A stretch of 64,000 bases of DNA. Origin: Pseudomonas fluorescens (GTDB taxonomy: Bacteria; Pseudomonadota; Gammaproteobacteria; Pseudomonadales; Pseudomonadaceae). Location of the stretch: positions 124,001 to 188,000 of the forward strand of contig NZ_LACH01000001.1 in the NCBI RefSeq assembly GCF_000968015.1, read 5' to 3'. Below, one piece after another: positions 55,651 through 64,000 of this stretch (its first letter is position 1; each line of letters begins with the position of its first letter). Below the pieces are notes generated by a model. The model did no database searches. It was not told the origin of the DNA and saw only the letters and a program-made list of their open reading frames with translations. Both the position numbers and the translations under genes were made by a program.

Positions 55651-56415
55651 ATGACAAGCACTTCGAACAAACCCGAACTTGCGGCCCCGACCCTGGCGCA
55701 ATCTCACAAGACCTGCATCAACATCACCTCGGCGGCGCACCTGTTGATCGATGTGGCGCCTTACTCCGGCATGGACGAAGGCGACCTGATCGAACTGTTC
55801 TGGGACAACTGCTACGTGGCCTCCAGAGTGCTGACGGCCGACGATGTCGGTCAACCGGCCCAACTGCGTGTACCCGAGAGCTTCATCGCCAATGGCACCT
55901 CACGCATTCACTACCGGATCATGCAGATCGGGCAAGGGCCAACCCTTTCAGCCGCCAGACGGGTGCAAATCAAACTCGATTGCCCCGGCGGCCAACCGTC
56001 GGCGCTGTGCGGTGACGAAAACCAGCGTCTGGAGCCGGTGAATATCCCCGAGACCATTCGCCGTCAGGGAGTCAATCCGAACCAGATCAAGCGTGGCGTT
56101 CCGTTGACCATCGAACCTTATCTGAACATGGCCGCCGACGACGAAATCACCCTGCGCTGGGGCGATGTGCGCATGGATCTGCCACGACTCAAGGCCGGCG
56201 ATGTCGGCCAGCCGATCCAGGTCTGGGTGCCGCCGGCGATCATTCTCGAAGCCGGCGAAGACCTGCGGCTGGAAGTGACTTACTGCATCCTCGACCGGGT
56301 GGGTAACAACTCTCGCTGGGCACCACCGCGCAAGCTGAAGATCGGTTGCGCCAATCCGTATTTGAAGGCCCGGCCAAGGGAGATACTCATGGTCGCCGAA
56401 CCCCGCAAGGAGTGA
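55651..56415 (+). CDS. Two-repeat protein of unknown function
   Basis: 254 residues made of two related beta-rich units of about 85 residues. Unit 1 (about 30-110) has EGDLIELFWDNCYVASRVLT, then ADDVGQPAQLRVPESFIANG; unit 2 (about 148-234) has DDEITLRWGDVRMDLPRL, then AGDVGQPIQVWVPPAIILEAG. The shared (A/G)DVGQP-x-Q-x-x-VP core and the spacing point to an internal duplication, with an immunoglobulin-like fold likely. Similar repeats occur in large Pseudomonas surface or toxin-associated proteins. There is no signal peptide, so its place in the cell is unclear. Confidence 0.72.
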   Translation: MTSTSNKPELAAPTLAQSHKTCINITSAAHLLIDVAPYSGMDEGDLIELFWDNCYVASRVLTADDVGQPAQLRVPESFIANGTSRIHYRIMQIGQGPTLSAARRVQIKLDCPGGQPSALCGDENQRLEPVNIPETIRRQGVNPNQIKRGVPLTIEPYLNMAADDEITLRWGDVRMDLPRLKAGDVGQPIQVWVPPAIILEAGEDLRLEVTYCILDRVGNNSRWAPPRKLKIGCANPYLKARPREILMVAEPRKE

Positions 56416-56463
56416 AAACACCGCCCACAGGGGCCGCGCTCAGCCTATTGAAGCCCCTTCTAT

Positions 56464-56478
56464 GCATATTCCTAAAAG
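56464..56478 (+). promoter_or_regulatory. Sulfur-operon motif upstream of the SfnB operon
   Basis: GCATATTCCTAAAAG begins an AT-rich promoter region (to about 56515, TTTATTTATTTTTTATACAC). ATTCCTAAAAG recurs exactly at 52889 before tcyJ, and a 9/11 form lies at 40333 before tauA. It stands 112 bases before the leader ORF. Confidence 0.45.
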
Positions 56479-56589
56479 TTAGTTTATTTATTTTTTATAC
56501 ACGTTTAGGGTATATGCACCGGACCACCGGACATTCTTGTTTTCGTTCGTCGCAACCATCGCGACGTTTCCATGAGATGTGAGGTAGGT

Positions 56590-56658
56590 ATGGTCCGGAA
56601 CACAATCACCCCAGTGCAGATCGCCAGGGCATTGCGTGCAGCCAAGGAGCGGCACTGA
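56590..56658 (+). CDS. 22-codon leader ORF coupled to the first SfnB gene
   Basis: ATG at 56590 stands right behind GAGGTAGGT, a strong SD, and opens a 22-residue peptide starting MVRNTITPVQIARALRAAKE and ending RH. Its TGA overlaps the next ATG (TGATG), and the SD AAGGAG of the SfnB gene is inside it. Translation of the peptide should thus control access to the SfnB start. It is basic and has no Cys or Met run that would suggest classical attenuation. No known peptide is recognised. Confidence 0.55.
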   Translation: MVRNTITPVQIARALRAAKERH

Positions 56659-57899
56659 TGTCCAGTCTGGCAGATGCAATCGTCCAGAGTGATCTGGACA
56701 TCGCCCCGTTGTTGTTGCCCGCGCAGGTCTTGCGCAACGACGCACAAGCCATCAAGGCCGCCCATGAGCTGGCGCAAGTCGCCCGCCTACAAGCAGCCAA
56801 ACGCGACCAGCAGCGCAAGCTGCCGTGGTCGGAAATCGAACAGTTCACCCGTAGCGGCCTGGGCAGCATTGCCATCCCGCGCGAGTACGGTGGCCCGCAG
56901 GTTTCATTCGTCACCGTTGCCGAGGTCTTCGCGATCATTTCCGCGGCCGACCCGGCACTGGGACAGATCCCGCAGAACCAGTTCGGCATTCTCAACCTGG
57001 TACTCGGCAGCGCCACTGAATCGCAGAAAAAACAGCTGTTCAAAAGCGTACTCGACGGCTGGCGGATCGGTAACGCAGGACCTGAACGCGGCACCAAAAA
57101 CACCCTCGAACTCAAGGCACGAATCACCGCCAGCGGCGACGGCTTCGTCCTCAGCGGGCAGAAGTTCTATTCCACCGGCGCCCTGTTCGCCCACTGGGTC
57201 GCGGTCAAGGCGCTGAACGACGATGGCAAGCAGGTTCTGGCCTTCGTCCGCCGCGGTACACCGGGCCTGCGCATCGTGGATGACTGGTCGGGCTTCGGCC
57301 AACGCACCACCGCCAGCGGCACCATTTTGCTCAACAACGTGCAGGTCGACGCCGAGCTGGTGGTGGATAACTGGAAGATCAATGACAACCCGAACATTCA
57401 GGGTGCCGTGTCGCAGCTGATTCAAGCCGCCATTGACGCCGGCATTGCCCGGGGCGCCATCGACGACGCCATCGCGTTCGTGAAAACCCGTGCACGGCCG
57501 TGGATCGACGCCAAGGTCGAACGGGCCAGCGACGACCTCTATGTGATCGCCGACATCGGCAAGCTGAAGATCGAACTGCACGCCGCCGAAGCGCTGCTGC
57601 GCAAGGCCGGGCAAGTGCTCGATCAGGTCAACGCCGTACCGCTCACCGCCGAGTCCGCCGCCCGCGCCTCGATTGCCGTGGCCGAAGCCAAAGTCCTGAC
57701 CACCGAGATCTCGCTGCTGGCCAGCGAAAAGCTTTTCGAACTGGCTGGCAGCCGCGCCACCATCGCCGAATTCAACCTCGACCGCCATTGGCGCAACGCC
57801 CGCGTGCACACGCTGCACGACCCGGTGCGCTGGAAATATCACGCCGTCGGCACCTATCACCTGAACGGCACGCTGCCCGCCCGGCATTCCTGGATTTAA
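56658..57899 (+). CDS. SfnB-family FMNH2-dependent monooxygenase-like flavoprotein, copy 1
   Basis: 413 residues of the acyl-CoA dehydrogenase fold, in the SfnB/DszC subgroup used in sulfur acquisition: FTRSGLGSIAIPREYGGPQ, LGQIPQNQFGILN, GFVLSGQKFYSTGALFAHW, DDWSGFGQRTTASGTI and the C-terminal RHWRNARVHTLHDPVRWKYH. Such enzymes oxidise sulfur compounds with reduced flavin and do not act on CoA esters. It starts inside the leader ORF and is followed after 38 bases by a second copy. The sulfur substrate is unknown. Confidence 0.87.
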   Translation: MSSLADAIVQSDLDIAPLLLPAQVLRNDAQAIKAAHELAQVARLQAAKRDQQRKLPWSEIEQFTRSGLGSIAIPREYGGPQVSFVTVAEVFAIISAADPALGQIPQNQFGILNLVLGSATESQKKQLFKSVLDGWRIGNAGPERGTKNTLELKARITASGDGFVLSGQKFYSTGALFAHWVAVKALNDDGKQVLAFVRRGTPGLRIVDDWSGFGQRTTASGTILLNNVQVDAELVVDNWKINDNPNIQGAVSQLIQAAIDAGIARGAIDDAIAFVKTRARPWIDAKVERASDDLYVIADIGKLKIELHAAEALLRKAGQVLDQVNAVPLTAESAARASIAVAEAKVLTTEISLLASEKLFELAGSRATIAEFNLDRHWRNARVHTLHDPVRWKYHAVGTYHLNGTLPARHSWI

Positions 57900-57937
57900 C
57901 GACCAGAACACTTTTGACCAGATCTCTGGAGAAACAC

Positions 57938-59131
57938 ATGACTCTTTCTCACCACGTCGCGGTCATAACCAGCGATGAGCAAGCCCTGATCGTCGCCAGT
58001 GACCTGGCCGAAGATTTCAAACGCGACAGCGCCCTGCGCGACCGCGAACGCCGTTTACCACACCCGGAACTGGAAGTGTTTTCCCGCTCGGGTCTTTGGG
58101 GCATCAGCGTGCCAAAAGAATACGGCGGCGCTGGCGTTTCCAACGTCACGCTGGCCAAGGTGATCGCGCTGATCGCCCAGGCTGACGGCTCCCTCGGCCA
58201 GATCCCGCAGAACCATTTCTACGCGCTCGAAGTGTTGCGGGTGAATGGCAGCGAAGAGCAGAAAAAACGCCTGTACGCGGAAGTGCTGGCGGGCCAGCGC
58301 TTCGGCAATGCCTTGGCAGAACTGGGCACCAAAACCGCCCACGACCGCGTCACCAGCCTGAGCCGCGACGGTGACGGCTATCGCATCAACGGCCGCAAGT
58401 TCTACGCCACGGGGGCGATTTATGCCCAGCGCATTCCGACGTCGGTCGTGGATGAACACGGCGTGCAGCAACTAGCGTTCGTCCCGCGCAACAGCAAAGG
58501 CCTGACGGTGATCGACGACTGGAGCGGCTTCGGCCAGCGCACCACCGGCAGCGGTTCGGTGGTGTTTGAAGATGTCTACGTCGCCGCCGAAGACGTGATC
58601 CCGTTTCAGAGCGCGTTCGAGCGCCCGACCACCGTCGGCCCGCTCGCGCAGATTCTTCATGCCGCTATCGACACCGGTATCGCCCGCGCCGCTTATGAAG
58701 ATGCGCTGCATTTCGTGCGCACCAAGACCCGGCCGTGGATCGATTCCGGCAACGACAAAGCCACCGAAGACCCACTGACCCTCAAGAGCTTCGGCCACTT
58801 GAGCATTCGTTTGCACGCCGCCGAAGCCTTGCTGGAACGCTCCGGTGAATTCCTCGACAAGGCTCAGACCACGACCAACGCAGAGACCGTCGCCGCCGCG
58901 TCGATTGCCGTCGCCGAAGCCCGCGCCATCAGCACCGAGATTTCCCTCGCCGCGGGCAGCACGCTGTTTGAACTGGCCGGCAGCCAGGCAACCCTGATCG
59001 AACATGGCCTGGACCGTCACTGGCGCAACGCTCGGGTACACACGCTGCACGACCCGGTGCGCTGGAAGTATCACGCGGTCGGCAATTACTACCTCAACGA
59101 TGAAAACCCGCCATTGCGGGGGACGATCTGA
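57938..59131 (+). CDS. SfnB-family FMNH2-dependent monooxygenase-like flavoprotein, copy 2
   Basis: 397 residues, a tandem paralogue of copy 1 with the same segments: FSRSGLWGISVPKEYGGAG, LGQIPQNHFYALE, GYRINGRKFYATGAIYAQ, DDWSGFGQRTTGSGSV and RHWRNARVHTLHDPVRWKYH (identical to the last block of copy 1). GGAGAA precedes its ATG. Its stop overlaps the monooxygenase start by one base, so the three genes form one unit. Two diverged copies suggest two substrates or a hetero-oligomer. Confidence 0.87.
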   Translation: MTLSHHVAVITSDEQALIVASDLAEDFKRDSALRDRERRLPHPELEVFSRSGLWGISVPKEYGGAGVSNVTLAKVIALIAQADGSLGQIPQNHFYALEVLRVNGSEEQKKRLYAEVLAGQRFGNALAELGTKTAHDRVTSLSRDGDGYRINGRKFYATGAIYAQRIPTSVVDEHGVQQLAFVPRNSKGLTVIDDWSGFGQRTTGSGSVVFEDVYVAAEDVIPFQSAFERPTTVGPLAQILHAAIDTGIARAAYEDALHFVRTKTRPWIDSGNDKATEDPLTLKSFGHLSIRLHAAEALLERSGEFLDKAQTTTNAETVAAASIAVAEARAISTEISLAAGSTLFELAGSQATLIEHGLDRHWRNARVHTLHDPVRWKYHAVGNYYLNDENPPLRGTI

Positions 59132-60489
59132 TGGCCGATGCCAAAAAGAAGATCCTGCTCAACGCGTTCAACATGAACTGCATCGGGCACATCAACCATG
59201 GTCTGTGGACGCATCCACGGGATAACTCCACTCAGTACAAAACGATCGAATACTGGACCGAACTGGCGCAATTGCTGGAGCGTGGGCTGTTCGACGGTCT
59301 CTTCATCGCTGACATCGTCGGCGTGTACGACGTCTATCAAAACTCGGTAGACGTGCCGCTCAAAGAGTCGATCCAACTTCCGGTCAACGACCCGCTACTG
59401 CTGGTTTCGGCCATGGCCGCAGTGACAAAAAACCTTGGCTTCGGCCTCACCGCCAACCTGACTTACGAACCGCCGTATCTGTTCGCACGACGCATGTCCA
59501 CGCTCGATCACCTGAGTCGCGGCCGGGTCGGCTGGAACATCGTCACCGGCTACCTCGACAGCGCCGCCAAGGCCATGGGTTTGAGCGAACAGGTAGAACA
59601 CGACCGTCGTTACGACCAGGCCGATGAATACCTGCAAGTGCTCTACAAACTCTGGGAAGGCAGTTGGGAAAACGGCGCGGTGCTTAACGATCCGCAGCAG
59701 CGGATCTACGCGCAGCCCGAGAAAGTGCACAAGGTCGAGCACAAGGGCGAGTTCTATCAGGTCGAGGGTTATCACCTCTGCGAGCCCTCGCCGCAGCGCA
59801 CGCCGGTGCTGTTCCAGGCCGGCAGTTCGGATCGCGGTTTGCTGTTCGCCGGGCGACATGCCGAGTGCGTGTTCATCAGCGGCCAGAACAAACCGGCGAC
59901 CAAGGTTCAAGTGGACAAGGTGCGCGCCAGTGCCGTCGAGGCCGGGCGCAACCCCGAGGACATCAAGGTGTTCATGGGTTTGAACGTGATTGTCGGCGCC
60001 ACCGAAGAGCTGGCTTGGGCCAAGCACGCCGAGTACTTGAGCTACGCCAGTGCTGAGGCTGGCGTGGCGCATTTCTCGGCCTCCACCGGGATCGATTTCT
60101 CCGAGTACGAAATCGACGAGCCGATCCAGTACGTAAAGAGCAACGCTATCCAGTCCGCCACCAAGAATCTGCAAAACAACGACTGGACCCGCCGCAAATT
60201 ACTCGAGCAACACGCCCTCGGTGGTCGCTACATCACCGTGGTGGGTTCGCCTGAGCAAGTCGCTGACGAGCTGGAATCGTGGATCGCGGAAACCGGTCTG
60301 GATGGCTTCAATTTGACGCGGATTGTTACGCCGGAAAGCTATGTGGATTTCATCGATTTGGTAATTCCGGAGTTGCAACGCCGAGGGTCGTACAAGACCG
60401 CCTACGACAGTGGCAGCCTGCGGGAAAAACTGTTTCACGGGGAGGCGCATTTGCCTGAGCAACATACCGGATCCGCGTTCCGCCGCTAA
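59131..60489 (+). CDS. NtaA/SnaA/DszA-family FMN-dependent monooxygenase
   Basis: A 452-residue bacterial-luciferase-like enzyme with ILLNAFNMNCIGHINHGLWT at the N-terminus, LTYEPPYLFARRMSTLDHLS, GRVGWNIVTGYLDSAAKAMG and PVLFQAGSSDRGLLFAGRHA, matching the DszA group that cleaves C-S bonds of sulfones or oxidises chelators. With SfnB/DszC-type partners it suggests stepwise oxidation and desulfurisation of an organosulfur compound. A flavin reductase gene, which both enzyme types need, is not in the window. Confidence 0.88.
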   Translation: MADAKKKILLNAFNMNCIGHINHGLWTHPRDNSTQYKTIEYWTELAQLLERGLFDGLFIADIVGVYDVYQNSVDVPLKESIQLPVNDPLLLVSAMAAVTKNLGFGLTANLTYEPPYLFARRMSTLDHLSRGRVGWNIVTGYLDSAAKAMGLSEQVEHDRRYDQADEYLQVLYKLWEGSWENGAVLNDPQQRIYAQPEKVHKVEHKGEFYQVEGYHLCEPSPQRTPVLFQAGSSDRGLLFAGRHAECVFISGQNKPATKVQVDKVRASAVEAGRNPEDIKVFMGLNVIVGATEELAWAKHAEYLSYASAEAGVAHFSASTGIDFSEYEIDEPIQYVKSNAIQSATKNLQNNDWTRRKLLEQHALGGRYITVVGSPEQVADELESWIAETGLDGFNLTRIVTPESYVDFIDLVIPELQRRGSYKTAYDSGSLREKLFHGEAHLPEQHTGSAFRR

Positions 60490-60492
60490 AAG

Positions 60493-60571
60493 CATCGCGA
60501 GCAAGCTCGCTCCCACAGGGGTTGTGTGAACACCCGAGATCCAATGTGGGAGCGAGCTTGCTCGCGATGAG
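60493..60571. repeat. REP-type inverted pair
   Basis: CATCGCGAGCAAGCTCGCTC and its complement, ending GAGCTTGCTCGCGATG, are about 25 bases apart, three bases after the monooxygenase stop and within the presumed sulfur operon. Confidence 0.92.
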
Positions 60572-60618
60572 GCCCTACCAAACACCACAAATCTAATGCA
60601 CTGACTGGAATAAATATC

Positions 60619-61428
60619 ATGACCAAGAACTACCTCTCTCACCCAGTCAAAGCACTGGCCCTGGCCCTCGGCCTTTTCAGCTCCATCACCTTCGCCGCCG
60701 ACACGCCGCTGAAAGTCGGCACCACCGCCGCTTTCGCCATTCCCCTGGAAGCCGCCGTCGAAGAAGCCAAGAAACAAGGCTTGCAGGTCGACCTGGTGGA
60801 GTTCAGCGACTGGATCGCGCCCAATGTCAGCCTCGCTGCCGGGGACATCGACGTGAACTACTTCCAGCACGTCCCATTCCTGGAAAACGCCAAGGCCGCC
60901 GCCGGTTTTGACCTGGTGCCGTTCGCGCCGGGGATCATCAACAACGTCGGCCTCTACTCGAAGAAATACAAAAGCTTCGACGAGCTGCCGGAAGGCGCCA
61001 GCGTGGCGATCGCCAACGACCCGATCAACAGCGGTCGTGGTTTGCAACTGTTGGCCAAGGCCGGGCTGATCACGCTTAAACCAGGTGTCGGCTACAAGGC
61101 CACCGAAGAAGACATCATCGCCAACCCGAAAAAAATCAAAATCCTTCAGGTCGAAGCCGTGCAACTGGTACGCGCTTATGACGACGCCGATCTGGTCCAG
61201 GGTTACCCGGCCTACATTCGCCTGTCGAAGACCTTCGATGCCGGCTCCGCCCTGCTGTTCGACGGCCTCGACCACAAGGAATACGTGATCCAGTTCGTGA
61301 TCCAGCCGAAAAGCAAAACCGACCCGCGCCTGATCAAATTCGTCGACATCTATCAACATTCGCCGGCCGTTCGTGCCGCGCTGGATAAGGCCCACGGCAA
61401 GCTCTACCAAGCCGGTTGGGAAAGCTGA
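60619..61428 (+). CDS. MetQ/NlpA-family substrate-binding protein
   Basis: 269 residues of the methionine-binding family: [40 protein letters not shown], then [11 protein letters not shown]. The signal peptide (about 1-23, [12 protein letters not shown]) has no cysteine, so this is a soluble periplasmic protein rather than the usual lipoprotein MetQ. Its gene neighbours suggest an organosulfur ligand other than methionine. MetN and MetI homologues follow directly. Confidence 0.88.
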   Translation: MTKNYLSHPVKALALALGLFSSITFAADTPLKVGTTAAFAIPLEAAVEEAKKQGLQVDLVEFSDWIAPNVSLAAGDIDVNYFQHVPFLENAKAAAGFDLVPFAPGIINNVGLYSKKYKSFDELPEGASVAIANDPINSGRGLQLLAKAGLITLKPGVGYKATEEDIIANPKKIKILQVEAVQLVRAYDDADLVQGYPAYIRLSKTFDAGSALLFDGLDHKEYVIQFVIQPKSKTDPRLIKFVDIYQHSPAVRAALDKAHGKLYQAGWES

Positions 61429-61430
61429 AT

Positions 61431-62552
61431 ATGACGGCAGCCACCCAACTGCGACTGGAAATTCCAGAGCCTCATAACGCCATACAAACCGAACTGCACC
61501 CGGACCTGAATCGCGCCCACGTGCGCTTCATCGGTCTGGGCAAAACCTACAACGGCCAGCAAGGTCCGGTCGCCGCGCTGCACGGCATCGACCTGGCGAT
61601 CCAGCGCGGCGAGGTGTTCGGCATCATCGGCCGCAGCGGCGCCGGCAAGTCGTCGCTGATCCGCACCATCAACCGCTTGGAACAACCGAGCACGGGGCGC
61701 GTGCTGATCGATCAGGTCGACATCGGCGAGTTCGATGAAGACCGCCTGGTGGCGCTGCGTCGGCGCATCGGCATGATCTTCCAGCACTTCAACCTGATGT
61801 CGGCCAAGACGGTTTGGCAGAACGTCGAGTTGCCGTTGAAAGTCGCCGGCGTGCCCAAGGAAAAACGCGAGCAGAAAGTCCGCGAATTGCTGGAACTGGT
61901 GGGCCTGCAAGAGAAACACAAGGCCTACCCGGCGCAGCTTTCCGGCGGGCAGAAACAGCGCGTCGGCATCGCCCGCGCCTTGGTGCATGACCCAGCGATC
62001 CTGCTGTGCGACGAAGCCACTTCGGCGCTGGACCCGGAAACCACACAATCGATCCTCGGCCTGCTGCGCGAGATCAATCAACGCCTGGGCCTGACCATCG
62101 TGCTGATCACCCACGAGATGGCGGTGATTCGCGATATCTGTGATCGGGTCGTCGTGCTGGAACACGGGAGAATCGTCGAACAAGGACCGGTCTGGGAAGT
62201 CTTTGGCAACCCGCAGCACGAGGTCAGCAAAACCTTGCTGGCGCCGTTACAACACGGATTGCCAGAAGAACTGCAAAGCCGCTTGCAGGCACATCCACAG
62301 TCTTCGGACGCCGCTGTTGTGCTGCGTTTGCAGTTCACCGGCAGCACCAGCGACGAGCCCGACCTGGCCGCGTTGTTCAGCGCCCTCGGTGGTCGCGTGC
62401 GTTTGCTGCAAGGTGGCGTGGAACGGATTCAGGGCCATGCCCTCGGGCAATTGCTGCTGGCGGTGACCGATTCGCCCCTCGGCGCAGAGGAATTGCGTCA
62501 ACGCGCCGGCCACTGGGCGCAACAGGTGGAGGTGCTGGGCTATGTGGTTTGA
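61431..62552 (+). CDS. MetN-type ABC transporter ATP-binding protein
   Basis: 373 residues: Walker [19 protein letters not shown]-loop [18 protein letters not shown], signature [15 protein letters not shown], Walker [17 protein letters not shown]-loop [11 protein letters not shown], and a C-terminal NIL-type domain (about 285-373, [20 protein letters not shown]). The NIL domain gives ligand-sensing inhibition in MetN. The N-terminal extension of about 30 residues before the ABC core is unusual. The start at 61431 follows GGAAAG, two bases after the SBP stop; metI overlaps its end by 11 bases. Confidence 0.9.
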   Translation: MTAATQLRLEIPEPHNAIQTELHPDLNRAHVRFIGLGKTYNGQQGPVAALHGIDLAIQRGEVFGIIGRSGAGKSSLIRTINRLEQPSTGRVLIDQVDIGEFDEDRLVALRRRIGMIFQHFNLMSAKTVWQNVELPLKVAGVPKEKREQKVRELLELVGLQEKHKAYPAQLSGGQKQRVGIARALVHDPAILLCDEATSALDPETTQSILGLLREINQRLGLTIVLITHEMAVIRDICDRVVVLEHGRIVEQGPVWEVFGNPQHEVSKTLLAPLQHGLPEELQSRLQAHPQSSDAAVVLRLQFTGSTSDEPDLAALFSALGGRVRLLQGGVERIQGHALGQLLLAVTDSPLGAEELRQRAGHWAQQVEVLGYVV

Positions 62553-63186
62553 TCGCTTGCTGCAAGGCTTCATCGACACCTTCCTGATGGTCGGCGTGTC
62601 GTCATTGATCGCGCTGCTGGCGGGCATTCCGCTGGCGGTGATTCTGGTCACCAGCTCCAAGGGCGGTATCTACGAAGCACCGGCGCTGAACCGCGCGCTG
62701 GGTGCGTTCGTGAACCTGTTCCGCTCGATTCCGTTTCTGATTCTGATGGTGGCGCTGATTCCGTTTACGCGGCTGATCGTCGGCACCACGTATGGCGTTT
62801 GGGCGGCCGTGGTGCCACTGACCATTGCTGCTACACCGTTCTTTGCGCGCATTGCCGAAGTCAGTCTGCGGGAGGTCGATCACGGGTTGATCGAAGCGGC
62901 GCAGGCGATGGGTTGCCGGCGTTGGCATATCGTTTGGCATGTGTTGTTGCCTGAGGCATTGCCGGGGATTGTCGGTGGTTTCACGATTACGTTGGTGACG
63001 ATGATCAACTCGTCGGCCATGGCCGGGGCGATTGGTGCCGGTGGGTTGGGCGACATCGCTTATCGGTACGGATATCAGCGGTTTGATAGCCAGATCATGT
63101 TGACGGTGATTGTGTTGCTGGTGGTGTTGGTGGCGGCGATTCAGTTGGGCGGGGATCGGTTGGCTCGGGGATTGAACAAGCGTTGA
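62542..63186 (+). CDS. MetI-type ABC transporter permease
   Basis: A 214-residue permease with five helices and the family motifs [40 protein letters not shown] and [20 protein letters not shown], continuing [11 protein letters not shown]. The last 11 bases of metN overlap its start, so the two are coupled. With the SBP it forms the importer at the end of the sulfur operon. Confidence 0.92.
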   Translation: MWFDRLLQGFIDTFLMVGVSSLIALLAGIPLAVILVTSSKGGIYEAPALNRALGAFVNLFRSIPFLILMVALIPFTRLIVGTTYGVWAAVVPLTIAATPFFARIAEVSLREVDHGLIEAAQAMGCRRWHIVWHVLLPEALPGIVGGFTITLVTMINSSAMAGAIGAGGLGDIAYRYGYQRFDSQIMLTVIVLLVVLVAAIQLGGDRLARGLNKR

Positions 63187-63221
63187 GTCTGGCTCAAGCC
63201 TTTGGGCGTCAGTGATATTGC

Positions 63222-63299
63222 TATCGCGAGCAAGCTCGCTCCCACATTGGATCTCGGGTGTTCACACAATCCCTGTGGGAGCGAGCTTGCTCGCGATGG
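63222..63299. repeat. REP-type inverted pair
   Basis: TATCGCGAGCAAGCTCGCTC and its complement ending AGCTTGCTCGCGATGG are about 25 bases apart, between the metI-type gene and the methyltransferase gene. Confidence 0.92.
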
Positions 63300-63364
63300 C
63301 TGCGAAGCAGCCACCGGCGCCTTGGCGTATATTCGGCAAACTCACATTGCCTGCGCAGCCGACC

Positions 63365-63994
63365 ATGAAACAGACCCCCACCGACCTTGAGCAGATCACC
63401 TCCACCACTCTGAGCCATTACAACTCAGTGGCTGAGAGTTTTCGCGAAGGGACTCGCGATCATGATGTCAGCCAGAACATTGATGCGCTGCTGCGGCATA
63501 TTCAGGGGGAGGCACCGTTCGACATTCTCGACTTTGGCTGTGGGCCGGGTCGTGATTTGCAAACCTTCACGCGCATGGGCCACACCGCTGTCGGGCTTGA
63601 TGGCTCGGAGAAGTTTGCGCAGATGGCACGCGAAGACAGTGGTTGTGAGGTCTGGCAGCAAGATTTTCTGAAGCTGGATTTGCCGGCTGAGCGCTTTGAC
63701 GGGATCTTCGCCAATGCGGTGTTGTTTCATATTCCGCGTCAGGAACTGCCTCGGGTGTTGAAGGAATTGCGCGGGGCTTTGAAGCCAGGTGGCGTGTTGT
63801 TCAGTTCCAATCCGCGTGGCGAGAATCAGGAAGGGTGGAATGGGCCGCGTTATGGGGCGTACCACGATCTTGAGACGTGGCAGCAATTGCTGACGGCAGC
63901 GGGGTTTGTAGAGTTGGAGCATTACTACCGGCCGGCGGGGCTGCCTCGGGAGCAGCAGCCTTGGTTGGCGAGTGTTTGGCGTAAGCCTGTGTAG
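63365..63994 (+). CDS. Class I SAM-dependent methyltransferase
   Basis: 209 residues with the SAM-binding motifs ILDFGCGPGRDLQTF (motif I), GLDGSEKFAQMA (acidic end of beta-2), WQQDFLKLDLPAERFDGIFA and LKPGGVLFSSNPRGENQEGW. The methylated substrate is unknown. The start at 63365 (MKQTPTDLEQITSTTLSHYN) fits; the frame is open through the REP pair upstream but that is not coding. It is the last gene, ending six bases before the window edge. Confidence 0.88.
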   Translation: MKQTPTDLEQITSTTLSHYNSVAESFREGTRDHDVSQNIDALLRHIQGEAPFDILDFGCGPGRDLQTFTRMGHTAVGLDGSEKFAQMAREDSGCEVWQQDFLKLDLPAERFDGIFANAVLFHIPRQELPRVLKELRGALKPGGVLFSSNPRGENQEGWNGPRYGAYHDLETWQQLLTAAGFVELEHYYRPAGLPREQQPWLASVWRKPV

Positions 63995-64000
63995 CCCATT

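Overview
The window is chromosomal DNA from a Pseudomonas of the fluorescens type. Four things point there: the GC-rich codon use, the many REP-like inverted repeats of the family starting GTGGGAGCGAGCTTGCTCGCGA, genus-typical genes (aguBA, dctBD, rimBK, an EnvZ/OmpR pair of the AmgS/AmgR type, epsC), and gene order. From memory, the stretch from rfbC at 8.7 kb to gshA at 40.2 kb follows the P. aeruginosa PAO1 order from about PA5164 (rmlC) to PA5203 (gshA), with insertions and losses. I could not check that alignment here. I see no tRNA, rRNA, CRISPR array, transposase or prophage gene.

Layout. 0-8.4 kb: the start of a DsbA-like gene, a TonB-dependent siderophore receptor with a candidate Fur box, a small unknown gene, the agmatine-to-putrescine operon aguBA, and a 970-residue kinase/aminotransferase fusion. 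8.7-13.1 kb: rfbC, the dicarboxylate two-component pair dctBD and a thioesterase. 13.1-20.2 kb: cysQ-nudE, yrfG, a LysM/BON protein, a LysR regulator and an fdhD/YdeP-type molybdoenzyme pair. 20.5-25.9 kb: a glycine-zipper protein, acyl-CoA genes, a RecQ-family helicase, a tiny lipoprotein and a secreted unknown. 25.9-27.8 kb: an accessory patch of small genes, namely two paralogues of unknown function, an orphan antitoxin-like gene and a DUF1493-like carrier protein, plus a structured intergenic element. 27.8-40.2 kb: pckA, hslO, hslR, rimBK, envZ/ompR, tex, a thioesterase and gshA.

From 40.3 kb sulfur metabolism dominates: tauABCD (taurine uptake and desulfonation), then epsC (serine acetyltransferase), dcyD with tcyJLN (D-cysteine and cystine use), and an operon-like run of two SfnB-type flavoenzymes, a DszA/NtaA-type monooxygenase and a methionine-type ABC transporter. 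Between them lie an aldo/keto reductase, an orphan HicB, a LysR/SDR divergent pair, a small membrane protein and betT with a near-certain palindromic operator. A SAM methyltransferase closes the window.

The least explained parts are: (i) the region 26825-27037, where two segments can each pair with either an upstream or a downstream partner, the downstream partner of one lying directly before a start codon; (ii) a 22-codon ORF with a strong ribosome binding site, coupled by TGATG to the first SfnB gene; (iii) an 11-base motif shared by the leaders of the sulfur operons; and (iv) orphan antitoxin-like genes without visible toxins.
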